6,832 bases of DNA from Chloroflexota bacterium (GCA_016210425.1 JACQUE010000235.1:1-6832), one strand, 5' to 3'. Counted from the first letter of the stretch, positions 1-6,162 are shown. A program made the numbers and translations. The notes: generated by a model from the letters alone, not told the origin.

Positions 1-3
1 GTT

Positions 4-774
4 CTAGGCGGGGGTCTGGGATATGGCCGCCATGGAGACGGGCGCGGCGCAAGTGACGTACTTGCGACGCCTCTCGACGGCAGGGCCTTTGAGAGTCTGG
101 AGGTACTCCCTGCGGAGCAGGGTCGCCCGCTCCTTGTCGGCGATAGGCACTTCGTTGTTGCCCAGCACGACTATCGCCTTCAGCCGCTTCGAGCCGGCCA
201 CGGCTCCCACGCCGGCGCGCGCCGCCAGCCGCCCACCTTCGTTCACTATTCCGGAAATGAACGAAAGCTTCTCGCCGGCGGGCCCGATGCAGGCCACACC
301 AGCTTCCTTGCCCCATTCGGCCTTCAGCGCCTGCTCGGTCTCCACGCTGTCCTTGCCCCAGAGGTGGCCCGCATCTCTGATCTCTCCTTTGCCATCCCTG
401 ACAAGCAAGTAGACCGGGCGTGGCGACATGCCCGACACGAAGATGGCATCAACGCCTGCGAACTTCATCTGTGGGCCGAACTGCCCGCCACCATTGGCGT
501 CTCCCCAGGTGCCCGTCAGCGGGGATTTGGCAGTTACATAGTAACGGGAGCCGTAGGGGGCGGGCGAAGCGGTCAAGGGACCAGCCACGAAGCCCAGGAT
601 ATTCTCCGGGCCCAGGGCGTCGATGCCTGGCTTCTGGCGCTCGACGGCCACCTTCGCGGCGATCCCATAGCCGCCTATGTAGTCGCGGTAAAGGCTTTCA
701 GGCGGCGACTCCTCCTCAATGCTACCGCGGCTAAGATCGACGAATAGAATTCGGCCCATGTAACCGCCGGGCAT
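4..774 (-). CDS. Aldehyde ferredoxin oxidoreductase (AOR), N-terminal part, ended early by an in-frame amber codon
   Basis: This encodes 256 residues of the tungsten/molybdenum pterin AOR family, cytoplasmic enzymes that oxidise aldehydes to acids with ferredoxin as acceptor. The AFOR N-terminal domain is well preserved: MPGGYMGRILFVDLS at the start, GGYGIAAK (34-41), NILGFVAGPLT (58-68), GSRYYVTAKSPLTG (75-88), GDANGGGQFG (91-100), LWGKD (138-142), IGPAGE (163-168), and RLAARAGVGAVAGSKRLKAIV (182-202, given in part). These segments form the bis-pterin-binding face in known AORs. Family members are about 600 residues, so domains 2 and 3 and most Fe-S cysteines are missing. The protein stops at TAG (4-6) right after QTPA. 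The family has a P-x-[KR]-N motif there, and the one codon visible beyond the stop is Asn. This suggests a nonsense mutation or base error rather than a natural end. The ATG at 774 is chosen over the one at 828 because AAGGAGGAGG lies 6 bases upstream and family proteins begin at this GGY motif. Family assignment is sure; whether the gene is functional is open. Confidence 0.85.
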   Translation of the reverse strand: MPGGYMGRILFVDLSRGSIEEESPPESLYRDYIGGYGIAAKVAVERQKPGIDALGPENILGFVAGPLTASPAPYGSRYYVTAKSPLTGTWGDANGGGQFGPQMKFAGVDAIFVSGMSPRPVYLLVRDGKGEIRDAGHLWGKDSVETEQALKAEWGKEAGVACIGPAGEKLSFISGIVNEGGRLAARAGVGAVAGSKRLKAIVVLGNNEVPIADKERATLLRREYLQTLKGPAVERRRKYVTCAAPVSMAAISQTPA

Positions 775-780
775 ACCTTG

Positions 781-790
781 CCTCCTCCTT
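781..790 (-). promoter_or_regulatory. Ribosome binding site of the AOR gene
   Basis: AAGGAGGAGG on the minus strand ends 6 bases before the ATG at 774. It fixes the start 18 codons inside the longest reading frame. A possible -10 (TAGAAT, 815-810 minus) lies a little upstream, but it has no recognisable -35 or TG extension, so no promoter is called for this gene. Confidence 0.75.
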
Positions 791-877
791 ATTTCTTGGC
801 TCCGTAGGAATTCTAAACTCCCTGACATCCATCAGCGCTCGCGCCGGACGCAACTCCTGCGCGTCTTAAGCTCCGGC

Positions 878-1528
878 CTAGTCCTCAACGAGGCTCAGCG
901 CCCAAACCGGATGAATCTCCATCCAGCCATGCGCCGTATCCACGACATAGGGGCCGGTCACCATTACATGCTGGCCGACCTTGGGTCGGGGAATGTTCGC
1001 TCCCGTGCAGATCCCGTAGTCGTAGGTGCCGGTCGCCGGCCGCGGAGCTGGTCCCGGCGTGCAACCAGGCTCGTCCGCCGGGACGATCTCCACCACGAGA
1101 TCCCCGTGCTGCTCGCTGATGTTCTTCTCGTTGACGAGCCCAGCATACGGAGGGTCGAGCGCCATGTCGATGTGGTAGTCGCCGTCTTCTTCCTTACGCA
1201 CAAGGGTGATGGTACCCGTTATCGTCTTACATGGCTCGACCACCTGAAGCCGGTCCGGGTGGTAAACGTTCGCCAAAGGGTTGCCGGTGCGGCAGGCTGG
1301 GGAGCTTGCCACCGTCGGCACACCATCAGGACCGGGCACGACGACAGGAGTCAACGCGGCCGCGGTTGCAGCCGTAGCTGGAGCCTGCGAAATCGGGCGT
1401 GGGGTTCGCGTCGATCTCGGCGAGCCTTCCTGCGCGCAGGCCACAAGAACGAGGATGGGCGAGATGGAGATGAGGCAACGACCAAGAAACCGGCAGCGGG
1501 AGTTAGACCAAGATCGCGCTGCAGCCAT
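878..1528 (-). CDS. Secreted lipoprotein with a cysteine-containing C-terminal domain, function unknown
   Basis: This is a 216-residue protein. An Arg-containing N-region is followed by a hydrophobic stretch (about 19-30) and the lipobox LVAC (28-31), so Cys31 should be lipidated and the protein anchored outside the cytoplasmic membrane. Residues 35-77 are a Ser/Thr/Pro/Ala-rich, low-complexity spacer. Residues 78-216 look like a compact beta-rich domain with ITGTITLV (103-110), GDYHIDMALDP (116-126), GDLVVEIVPAD (142-152), GQHVMVTGPYV (185-195) and HGWMEIHPVWAL (200-211). The alternating pattern and the closing HGW-x-EIHP motif resemble OB-fold-like extracellular domains, but that fold is inferred. 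Four cysteines (79, 100, 156, 174) could form two disulfides. GAAAGGAAAGGG just before the ATG supports the start. It has its own promoter (1600-1628) and ends 103 bases before the AOR start on the same strand, so read-through into AOR is possible. I cannot assign a function. Confidence 0.8.
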   Translation of the reverse strand: MAAARSWSNSRCRFLGRCLISISPILVLVACAQEGSPRSTRTPRPISQAPATAATAAALTPVVVPGPDGVPTVASSPACRTGNPLANVYHPDRLQVVEPCKTITGTITLVRKEEDGDYHIDMALDPPYAGLVNEKNISEQHGDLVVEIVPADEPGCTPGPAPRPATGTYDYGICTGANIPRPKVGQHVMVTGPYVVDTAHGWMEIHPVWALSLVED

Positions 1529-1599
1529 CCCTTTCCTTTCGTTGCCTCGTCGCCCTGCTATTCGTACATGCCTAATCAGGAAGGACAGCAGACAGGCGA

Positions 1600-1628
1600 A
1601 TGATAATCCCGCAAACCCAAGCTGTCAA
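1600..1628 (-). promoter_or_regulatory. Sigma70-type promoter of the 216-residue lipoprotein gene
   Basis: On the minus strand TTGACA (1628-1623), a perfect -35, is followed after exactly 17 bases by TATCAT (1605-1600), a 5/6 match to the -10. Transcription would start near 1593, giving a leader of about 65 bases before the ATG at 1528. A tandem repeat ends 3 bases upstream of the -35 (see 1632-1658). Confidence 0.75.
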
Positions 1629-1631
1629 CGA

Positions 1632-1658
1632 GTTTCTCATCCCATGTTTCTCATCCCA
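1632..1658 (-). repeat. Tandem 13-bp direct repeat, 14-bp period, next to a -35 box; candidate operator
   Basis: On the minus strand TGGGATGAGAAAC occurs twice without mismatch, at 1658-1646 and 1644-1632, separated by one base. The pair sits immediately upstream of the TTGACA at 1628-1623, centred roughly 50 bases before the predicted transcription start. That is where an activator binding as a tandem dimer would sit. The repeat is seen directly; the regulatory role is inferred. Confidence 0.7.
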
Positions 1659-1700
1659 CTCAGCGTGCGCTTCCTCTGACTGCCCGCAACGTTTGCCGGC

Positions 1701-2636
1701 TCACTTGGTCAGTTCGTCCAGCTCCTTCAAGTCCCCATCGCCCAGCGTAACGTCCACCGCAGGCAAAGTCTCCTCCAACTGGGCGACGCTACTGGCCCCT
1801 ACGATCGGCGAGCTGACGCCCTTCTGCCGGCATACCCAGGCTAGGGCGAGCTGGGCCAACGTTACATCCATCTGTCGCGCTTTGGCCGCGAGGCGCTCCA
1901 CGGCCCGGAAGTTGCGCTCAGTGAGCATCCTGTCCTGCATGAGAGCAGACCGGGCGGCCCGAGTGCCTTCAGCGGGCGATTCGCCCCTCCGGTATTTGCC
2001 GGTAAGCATCCCACCTGCCAGGGGGCTATAGGGGATGTTGCCGACGCCTTCTTGGATGCAGAAAGGGATAAGCTCATGCTCGATGCCTCGGTCCAGGAGA
2101 CTGTAACGAGGCTGGACACAGACGAAGGGCTCGAAGTTCCGCACGTCGGCGATCCAGTTGGCCTTGCAGATCTGCCAGGCGGCGAAGTTGGAGCACCCAA
2201 GGTAGCGCACTTTGCCCTGACGCACCAGATCGTTAAGCGCGCTCATGGTCTCCTCTAGGGGCGTAGAGGGATCAGGAGCATGCACCTGGTACAGGTCGAT
2301 GTAATCAGTATTCAGGCGACGCAGGCTGGCTTCCACTCCCTGGATGATGTGGAGCCGAGAGAGTCCCTCATCGTTCGGCCCCTCGCCCTTGCGACCTCGT
2401 ACCTTGGTGGCCAAGACGATTTGCTGGCGCCGGCCCTTCAAGAACTGCCCGACGACCTCCTCCGAATGGCCGCCGCCATACACGTCTGCCGTATCGAAGA
2501 AGTTGATGCCTCCATCGACCGCCCGCTGCATGATAGCCATGGAAGTCTCGTCATTCGCGCCCCAGCCAAAGGTCATACACCCAAGGCACAACTGCGAAAC
2601 CTTTAGCCCCGTACGTCCCAGATTGCGGTATTCCAT
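1701..2636 (-). CDS. Aldo/keto reductase family oxidoreductase
   Basis: This is a 311-residue TIM-barrel aldo/keto reductase, a cytoplasmic enzyme interconverting carbonyls and alcohols with NAD(P)H. The N-terminus MEYRNLGRTGLKVSQLCLG is typical of the bacterial stress-type AKRs. The whole catalytic tetrad is present: Asp48 and Tyr53 in FFDTADVYGGGHSEE, Lys78 in LATK, and His119 in DLYQVH. Further family motifs are GKVRYLGCSNF, the loop YSPLAGGMLTGKY, and SPIVGASSVAQLEE near the C-terminus, which forms the dinucleotide phosphate pocket. Length is normal. The start at 2636 is chosen because the 34 extra codons of the longer frame (from 2738) have no AKR-like sequence. AGGAGG (2653-2648) lies 11 bases upstream, with a second GAGG nearer. 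The nitroreductase ends 146 bases upstream on the same strand; I see no convincing promoter in that gap, so shared transcription is possible. Family is sure, substrate unknown. Confidence 0.93.
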   Translation of the reverse strand: MEYRNLGRTGLKVSQLCLGCMTFGWGANDETSMAIMQRAVDGGINFFDTADVYGGGHSEEVVGQFLKGRRQQIVLATKVRGRKGEGPNDEGLSRLHIIQGVEASLRRLNTDYIDLYQVHAPDPSTPLEETMSALNDLVRQGKVRYLGCSNFAAWQICKANWIADVRNFEPFVCVQPRYSLLDRGIEHELIPFCIQEGVGNIPYSPLAGGMLTGKYRRGESPAEGTRAARSALMQDRMLTERNFRAVERLAAKARQMDVTLAQLALAWVCRQKGVSSPIVGASSVAQLEETLPAVDVTLGDGDLKELDELTK

Positions 2637-2782
2637 GTCCCTCGTTGCCTCCTGGTATGTTGTTGACCGGCGTACACGGATCATCCAACCAGCCGCCCAC
2701 GGGCAGGCTGCTTTAGCGAACCACAAGGAAACTCCCACATGCTGGTAAGGGGATGCGGAATGGGAACAACCGTAAGGCGGCG

Positions 2783-3418
2783 CTAAGCAGAAGAGGGTTT
2801 GACCGTGCCCCAGCGGTCGTAGAACATGACCTGTTCAATAGGCCGCCGCCTGGAACCGCCGAATGAGACGTTGCCGGGGTAGCCGAGCGGAATGAGAGCC
2901 GCCGTTTCCGCCTCTTTTGGGATGCCAAGTAACTCTTTGACTTCGGCATCGCAAAGCTTGTGCAATGTGGTGATTACAGTGCCAAGCCCCAAACCAGTAG
3001 CCGCCAGGAGGAGGTTCTGCACCGCGAGGTAGATGGATGAGCCGAGCTGAGCCAGATTAGTGGCTGCCGGATCGTCCTCGTTGTAAGCGCAGACCATGAT
3101 CAGGACGGGCACGTCGCCCATGTGGTCCGTGAGCCAGGCGCTGGCCTCGCGACGACGGCGCTGAGCGGGAGTCTCGTCGGCGGGTGGAGCCGGTACCCTG
3201 TTGCCGTAGGCCCGGGTGATGCCTACCTTGTAGTACTCGCCTAGCTTGCGCTTAAGCTCAGGGTCGCGGATGATGATGAACCGCCAGGGCTGGCGGTTGC
3301 CCCCGCTGGGCGCCCGTGTCGCCGCCTCGATGATCTTGCGGATGGCCTCCTCTGGAACGGGGTCGGGATTGTAGCGGCGGATGGCCCGTTGGGCCGCGAT
3401 AGCTTCGAACAGTTCCAT
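2783..3418 (-). CDS. Nitroreductase family FMN-dependent oxidoreductase
   Basis: This is a 211-residue cytoplasmic flavoprotein of the nitroreductase superfamily. Members are usually FMN homodimers that use NAD(P)H to reduce nitro groups, quinones, enones or other acceptors; some dehalogenate or desaturate. The FMN-binding elements are visible: AQRAIRRYNPDPVP (9-22), where the family has its R-S-x-R phosphate-binding motif, and APSGGNRQPWRFIII (36-50), the usual AP-S-x-x-N-x-Q-P-W-x-F signature. GLGLGTVITTL and LIPLGYPG lie in the C-terminal half. Length is normal. AGGAGGTGA lies directly before the ATG and fixes the start. The gene diverges from the second AKR at 3555 across a 136-bp promoter region and is the first of the left-hand minus-strand set. 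The true substrate cannot be told from sequence. Confidence 0.92.
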   Translation of the reverse strand: MELFEAIAAQRAIRRYNPDPVPEEAIRKIIEAATRAPSGGNRQPWRFIIIRDPELKRKLGEYYKVGITRAYGNRVPAPPADETPAQRRRREASAWLTDHMGDVPVLIMVCAYNEDDPAATNLAQLGSSIYLAVQNLLLAATGLGLGTVITTLHKLCDAEVKELLGIPKEAETAALIPLGYPGNVSFGGSRRRPIEQVMFYDRWGTVKPSSA

Positions 3419-3466
3419 GTCACCTCCTCGTCTTTGGCTAGAAAGAATCGCCCGATGACCATTGCC

Positions 3467-3475
3467 ATTGTAGCA
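3467..3475 (-). promoter_or_regulatory. Extended -10 promoter element of the nitroreductase gene
   Basis: The minus strand reads TGCTACAAT: a TG-n extension followed by TACAAT, a 5/6 match to the -10. The -35 position (about 3495-3490, GACCAG) is poor, which is common for extended -10 promoters. Transcription would start near 3460, leaving a leader of about 42 bases with the strong ribosome site at 3428-3420. Confidence 0.5.
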
Positions 3476-3479
3476 GCCC

Positions 3480-3509
3480 AGTCAACCTCCTGGTCGGATG
3501 TTGTATAAT
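3480..3509 (+). promoter_or_regulatory. Promoter of the second aldo/keto reductase, perfect -10
   Basis: TATAAT at 3504-3509 is a perfect -10 box. A -35 at 17-18 bases (AGTCAAC, around 3480-3486) is weak. Transcription would begin near 3515, about 40 bases before the ATG at 3555. It overlaps the ATG at 3498, which therefore cannot be the start used from this promoter. The -35 region overlaps that of the oppositely directed nitroreductase promoter. Confidence 0.55.
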
Positions 3510-3554
3510 CGCGGCAACGTCACGCGGAAGATCGGCACCTTGGGAGGGATTAAG

Positions 3555-4421
3555 ATGGTCATTGCCAGACAGCCCTTCGGCCAGACCGGCCACCTTAGCA
3601 CCCGCACTATCTTCGGGGGCGCCGCCCTGGGCCGGGTGACCCAGGCCGAGGCCGACCGCACCCTTGAGGTCCTGTTCAAGTGCGGCATCAACCATATCGA
3701 CACAGCGCCTGGCTACGGCGAATCGGAGTTGCGCATCGGGGGATGGATGCCCAGCTACCGGGGCGAGTTCTTCCTGGCAACCAAGACCAGCGAACGGACC
3801 CGCCAGGGGGCGCGCGACCAGATCCAGCGCTCGCTGGAGAGGCTGCGGGTCGCCCAAGTGGACCTAATCCAGTTGCACAACCTGACGGATCAGCAAGAAT
3901 GGGAAGTTGCGATGGGGCCAGGAGGCGCTCTGGAGGCTGCTGTAGAGGCCCGAGAACAAGGCCTCGTCCGCTTTATCGGTGTCACGGGGCACGGCGTCAG
4001 CGCCCCGATGATGCACAGGCGCAGCCTGGAGCGCTACGGCTTCGACTCGGTGCTGCTCCCATGCAACTATCCTATGTGGCAGAACGCCGGATACGCCGCC
4101 GACTTTGCCGCCTTGTTGGCGCTCTGCCAGGAGCGTAAGGTGGCCGTGCAGACCATCAAGAGTCTAGCACGTGGGCCATGGGGCGAGAAGCAACGCACTC
4201 ATGCCACCTGGTACGACGCTTTGAGCGAGCAGGCTTCCATCGACCTCGCCGTGCACTGGGTGCTGGGACAACCATCCGTTTTCCTCAACACCTGTGCCGA
4301 CACCGGGCTCCTGCCGATGGTGTTAGACGCTGCCAGCCGCTTCCAGGCCGGTGCGGCCCCGACGGGGAGAGAGATGACCGATCTCGTCAGTCGAGAGGGG
4401 ATGACGCCGCTCTTCGCCTAG
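3555..4421 (+). CDS. Aldo/keto reductase family oxidoreductase, subfamily with a divergent C-terminal end
   Basis: This is a 288-residue AKR-barrel protein unlike the other AKR in the window. The N-terminal hairpin [22 protein letters not shown] is present. So is the catalytic tetrad: Asp49 and Tyr54 in [12 protein letters not shown], Lys77 in FLATKT, and His108 in [20 protein letters not shown] occupies the usual strand-5 position. The C-terminal segment that normally binds the NADP 2'-phosphate (P-x-x-G-x-x-x-x-x-Q-L-E in ordinary AKRs) is replaced by [20 protein letters not shown]. Cofactor choice or geometry may therefore differ. The ATG at 3555 is preferred to 3498: GGGAGG lies 7 bases before it, the AKR match begins there, and the upstream ATG overlaps the promoter -10. 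The LLM oxidoreductase starts 63 bases after the stop with no visible terminator between, so the two are probably co-transcribed. Family is sure; substrate and direction are unknown. Confidence 0.92.
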   Translation: MVIARQPFGQTGHLSTRTIFGGAALGRVTQAEADRTLEVLFKCGINHIDTAPGYGESELRIGGWMPSYRGEFFLATKTSERTRQGARDQIQRSLERLRVAQVDLIQLHNLTDQQEWEVAMGPGGALEAAVEAREQGLVRFIGVTGHGVSAPMMHRRSLERYGFDSVLLPCNYPMWQNAGYAADFAALLALCQERKVAVQTIKSLARGPWGEKQRTHATWYDALSEQASIDLAVHWVLGQPSVFLNTCADTGLLPMVLDAASRFQAGAAPTGREMTDLVSREGMTPLFA

Positions 4422-4470
4422 TCGGGCCACGAGTTGCGAAAAGTCGCCAAAGAAAGAAGGGGGGCCCTAG

Positions 4471-4477
4471 AAAGGAG
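4471..4477 (+). promoter_or_regulatory. Ribosome binding site that selects the TTG start of the LLM gene
   Basis: AAAGGAG ends 7 bases before TTG at 4485. The longer frame's TTG at 4434 lacks a comparable site, and the 17 residues between the two starts are basic and unlike the family. Confidence 0.75.
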
Positions 4478-4484
4478 CATTTCC

Positions 4485-5450
4485 TTGGCTAAGCAGATCA
4501 AGTTCGGGATTGGCCTGTCGCAATCAGGCGTGACCTGGGCGGAGTATATGGCGGCCTCTCAAGAGGCCGAGGCCTTGGGGTTTGACTCTCTCTGGAATAA
4601 CGACCACTTCATGATGCCGGCGGAGGGTATGGAGCCCCCATATATGGAGGCGTGGACGGCGCTGGCAGGGCAGGCCGCCTGTACCGGCAGCATCAGGCTT
4701 GGCTGCCTGGTAACGGGGAACACGTACCGGAATCCGGCGCTCCTCGCCAAGATGGCAGTCACCATAGACATGATAAGCAACGGCCGCCTTGAGATGGGGA
4801 TCGGCGCCGCCTGGCACGAGAGGGAGCATGTCGCCTACGGCTGGGGCTTCCCTTCCCTGAAGGAGCGCATGGACCGGCTGGAAGAGGCCTGCCAGGTCCT
4901 CAAACTCCTGTGGACCCAGGAAAAAGCCTCCTTTGCCGGCCGCTACTACCAGTTGCAGAACGCGGTGGCTGAACCTAAGCCGGTCCAGAAGCCGCACCCG
5001 CCGCTAATGGTGGCAGGATCGGGCGAGAAAAGGACACTACGTATTGTGGCGAAGTACGCCGATAAGTGCAACATCCCAGGCAGCCCCGATGCGGTGGCCC
5101 AAAAAGTCGACGTGCTTAAGGAACATTGCCGCCAGGTGGGGCGCGACTTCGACGAGATCGAGGTAACGGCGGGCGGCGTCTGCGCTATCACCGACTCGGA
5201 GGCGCAAGCAGACCGCCTCGTGCAGCAACTGGCCGAGCAGTTCAAGGCGACTGAGGAGGCGATAAGAGCCGGGGCGCTCCTTGGCTCATCGCAGCGCATC
5301 CTGGAGGCAATCGGGCGCTTCATAGGGGCGGGCGTCACCCACCTTATCTTCACGCCCCTGGAGCGGTTCGACATCGATGGCAAGCTGGGACTCAAGGGCG
5401 GCGATCAGTTGCGGCGCTTCGCCCGGGAGGTCTTGCCCTCTTTCCGATAA
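4485..5450 (+). CDS. LLM-class (luciferase-like) oxidoreductase, probably F420-dependent
   Basis: This is a 321-residue bacterial-luciferase-type TIM barrel, cytoplasmic. Visible motifs: KFGIGLSQSG strand 1 (6-15), EAEALGFDSLWNNDHF (27-42) with the D-H pair conserved in F420-binding members, RNPALLAKMAVTIDMISNGR (82-101), and LEMGIGAAWHEREH (102-115). After these come an FP-x-x-x-ER-x-DRLEEA helix, FAGRYYQL, PKPVQKPHPPLMVAGSGEKRTLR and AKYADKCNI. The order and wording match the Rv1855c-like group of putative F420-dependent oxidoreductases. Members transfer hydride between F420H2 (or FMNH2 in monooxygenase relatives) and organic substrates. Use of F420 is inferred from that resemblance, and no F420-synthesis gene is in the window. 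The gene follows the second AKR by 63 bases and probably shares its transcript. It converges with the DinB-fold gene, with 20 bases between stop codons and no clear terminator hairpin in that gap. Family is sure; substrate is unknown. Confidence 0.92.
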   Translation: MAKQIKFGIGLSQSGVTWAEYMAASQEAEALGFDSLWNNDHFMMPAEGMEPPYMEAWTALAGQAACTGSIRLGCLVTGNTYRNPALLAKMAVTIDMISNGRLEMGIGAAWHEREHVAYGWGFPSLKERMDRLEEACQVLKLLWTQEKASFAGRYYQLQNAVAEPKPVQKPHPPLMVAGSGEKRTLRIVAKYADKCNIPGSPDAVAQKVDVLKEHCRQVGRDFDEIEVTAGGVCAITDSEAQADRLVQQLAEQFKATEEAIRAGALLGSSQRILEAIGRFIGAGVTHLIFTPLERFDIDGKLGLKGGDQLRRFAREVLPSFR

Positions 5451-5470
5451 GCCGGCCAAGGAGAAAACGA

Positions 5471-5923
5471 CTAGCTGAACCCCAGCCGAGGCTTTATCTC
5501 GCCCCTGATCTGTTTCACGTGCTCTTCGTAGTGAGCCGCGATGCCCTCCACCAGGTCGGCAACGGTGACTGCTTCGCCACGCCTCTTACCGGCCTTGAGG
5601 AGATCGTCGGCGGAGAGACTTTCGACAAACTTAGCGGCATCCTCAAAAGCCTCTAGCGTCTGATTGATCATCCGTTTCCACGCCTCATCCCAGGATGGGA
5701 AGGAAGGGAAGTCCAGGTTTCCCTCTTTGACGAGACGCTCGGCCCAGGTGATGTATCCGGATCTGCCCCCGATATGACGCATGGCGTCGGCGACGGACCA
5801 CTCGGAGCCCTTAAATGCATCCTCGGCCGACATGCGCTCCAGCGCCTCCTGAAGCTCCGCCCGTGTCGCTCTGATTCTGGACACGGCAGCATCCCTACGG
5901 ACGACCGGTGTCGGTTCAGTCAT
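5471..5923 (-). CDS. DinB-fold protein with an intact three-histidine metal site
   Basis: This is a 150-residue four-helix-bundle protein of the DinB/YfiT-like superfamily, whose members often bind a divalent metal through three histidines. Some act as thiol-dependent transferases or hydrolases (mycothiol or bacillithiol S-transferases); many have no known role. The signature is present: WSVADAMRHIGG (42-53) gives His50, and AAHYEEHVKQI near the C-terminus gives His131 and His135 in an H-x3-H pair. SLSADDLLKAG and a TVADLVEGI helix lie between. Length is typical. The ATG at 5923 is chosen because GAGGTG lies 8 bases upstream and the longer frame's ATG at 5986 overlaps the promoter -10. It has its own near-consensus promoter and appears monocistronic. 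Despite the DinB name, the sequence shows no link to DNA polymerase IV. Function remains unassigned. Confidence 0.85.
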   Translation of the reverse strand: MTEPTPVVRRDAAVSRIRATRAELQEALERMSAEDAFKGSEWSVADAMRHIGGRSGYITWAERLVKEGNLDFPSFPSWDEAWKRMINQTLEAFEDAAKFVESLSADDLLKAGKRRGEAVTVADLVEGIAAHYEEHVKQIRGEIKPRLGFS

Positions 5924-5985
5924 GTTTGGAGCACCTCTCTCTCGCGTGTAGCGTCTTTTGCCTACGATGCGGCCCTTGCTGGCCA

Positions 5986-6014
5986 ATACTATTTGCGCCA
6001 GGCCCGGCTGTCAA
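5986..6014 (-). promoter_or_regulatory. Sigma70-type promoter of the DinB-fold gene
   Basis: Minus-strand TTGACA (6014-6009), a perfect -35, is separated by exactly 17 bases from TAGTAT (5991-5986), a 4/6 match to the -10. Transcription would start near 5979, about 55 bases before the ATG at 5923. Confidence 0.65.
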
Positions 6015-6133
6015 GCACAGGAGCGCAACCATCGCTCCGGCATCGGCGGGTGACCACTGGAAATCCCCTGTCGCCAAACATCATCGCGCGTTAAGGGAGT
6101 AAGCGTTTCAATAGCTGTCCAATGGGCAGAGGG

Positions 6134-6162
6134 TTTCGAGTTAGGGGGGTGACTGCTATAAT
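6134..6162 (+). promoter_or_regulatory. Extended -10 promoter of tRNA-Lys
   Basis: TGCTATAAT (6154-6162) combines a TG-n extension with a perfect TATAAT. At 17 bases upstream TTTCGA (6134-6139) is only a 3/6 match to the -35. A start near 6169 would give a leader of about 34 bases before the mature tRNA. Confidence 0.65.

Noticed and set aside
23..747. Plus-strand open frames opposite AOR
   Set aside because: They are antisense to a strongly conserved enzyme domain and show no family motif.
775..828. Upstream ATG at 828 as the AOR start
   Set aside because: The 18 extra codons lie across the strong ribosome site at 781-790 and have no AOR-like sequence; family proteins begin at the GGY motif.
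843..877. Inverted repeat GCCGGA/TCCGGC after the lipoprotein stop as a terminator
   Set aside because: The stem is 6 bp around a 23-base loop with no T tract, so it is too weak to call.
1281..2031. Plus-strand open frames of 132 and 143 codons
   Set aside because: They lie opposite the lipoprotein and AKR genes, have composition typical of antisense shadows, and lack recognisable domains or ribosome sites.
2637..2738. 34-codon N-terminal extension of the first AKR
   Set aside because: The extension is not AKR-like, and the ATG at 2636 has a ribosome site.
3498..3554. ATG at 3498 as the start of the second AKR
   Set aside because: It overlaps the TATAAT at 3504-3509 and precedes the predicted transcript start; 3555 has GGGAGG at good spacing.
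5924..5986. ATG at 5986 as the start of the DinB-fold gene
   Set aside because: It falls on the -10 box of its promoter; 5923 has a ribosome site and begins the family match.
6021..6037. Small hairpin GAGCG/CGCTC upstream of the DinB promoter
   Set aside because: A 5-bp stem with a 7-base loop is expected by chance in GC-rich sequence.
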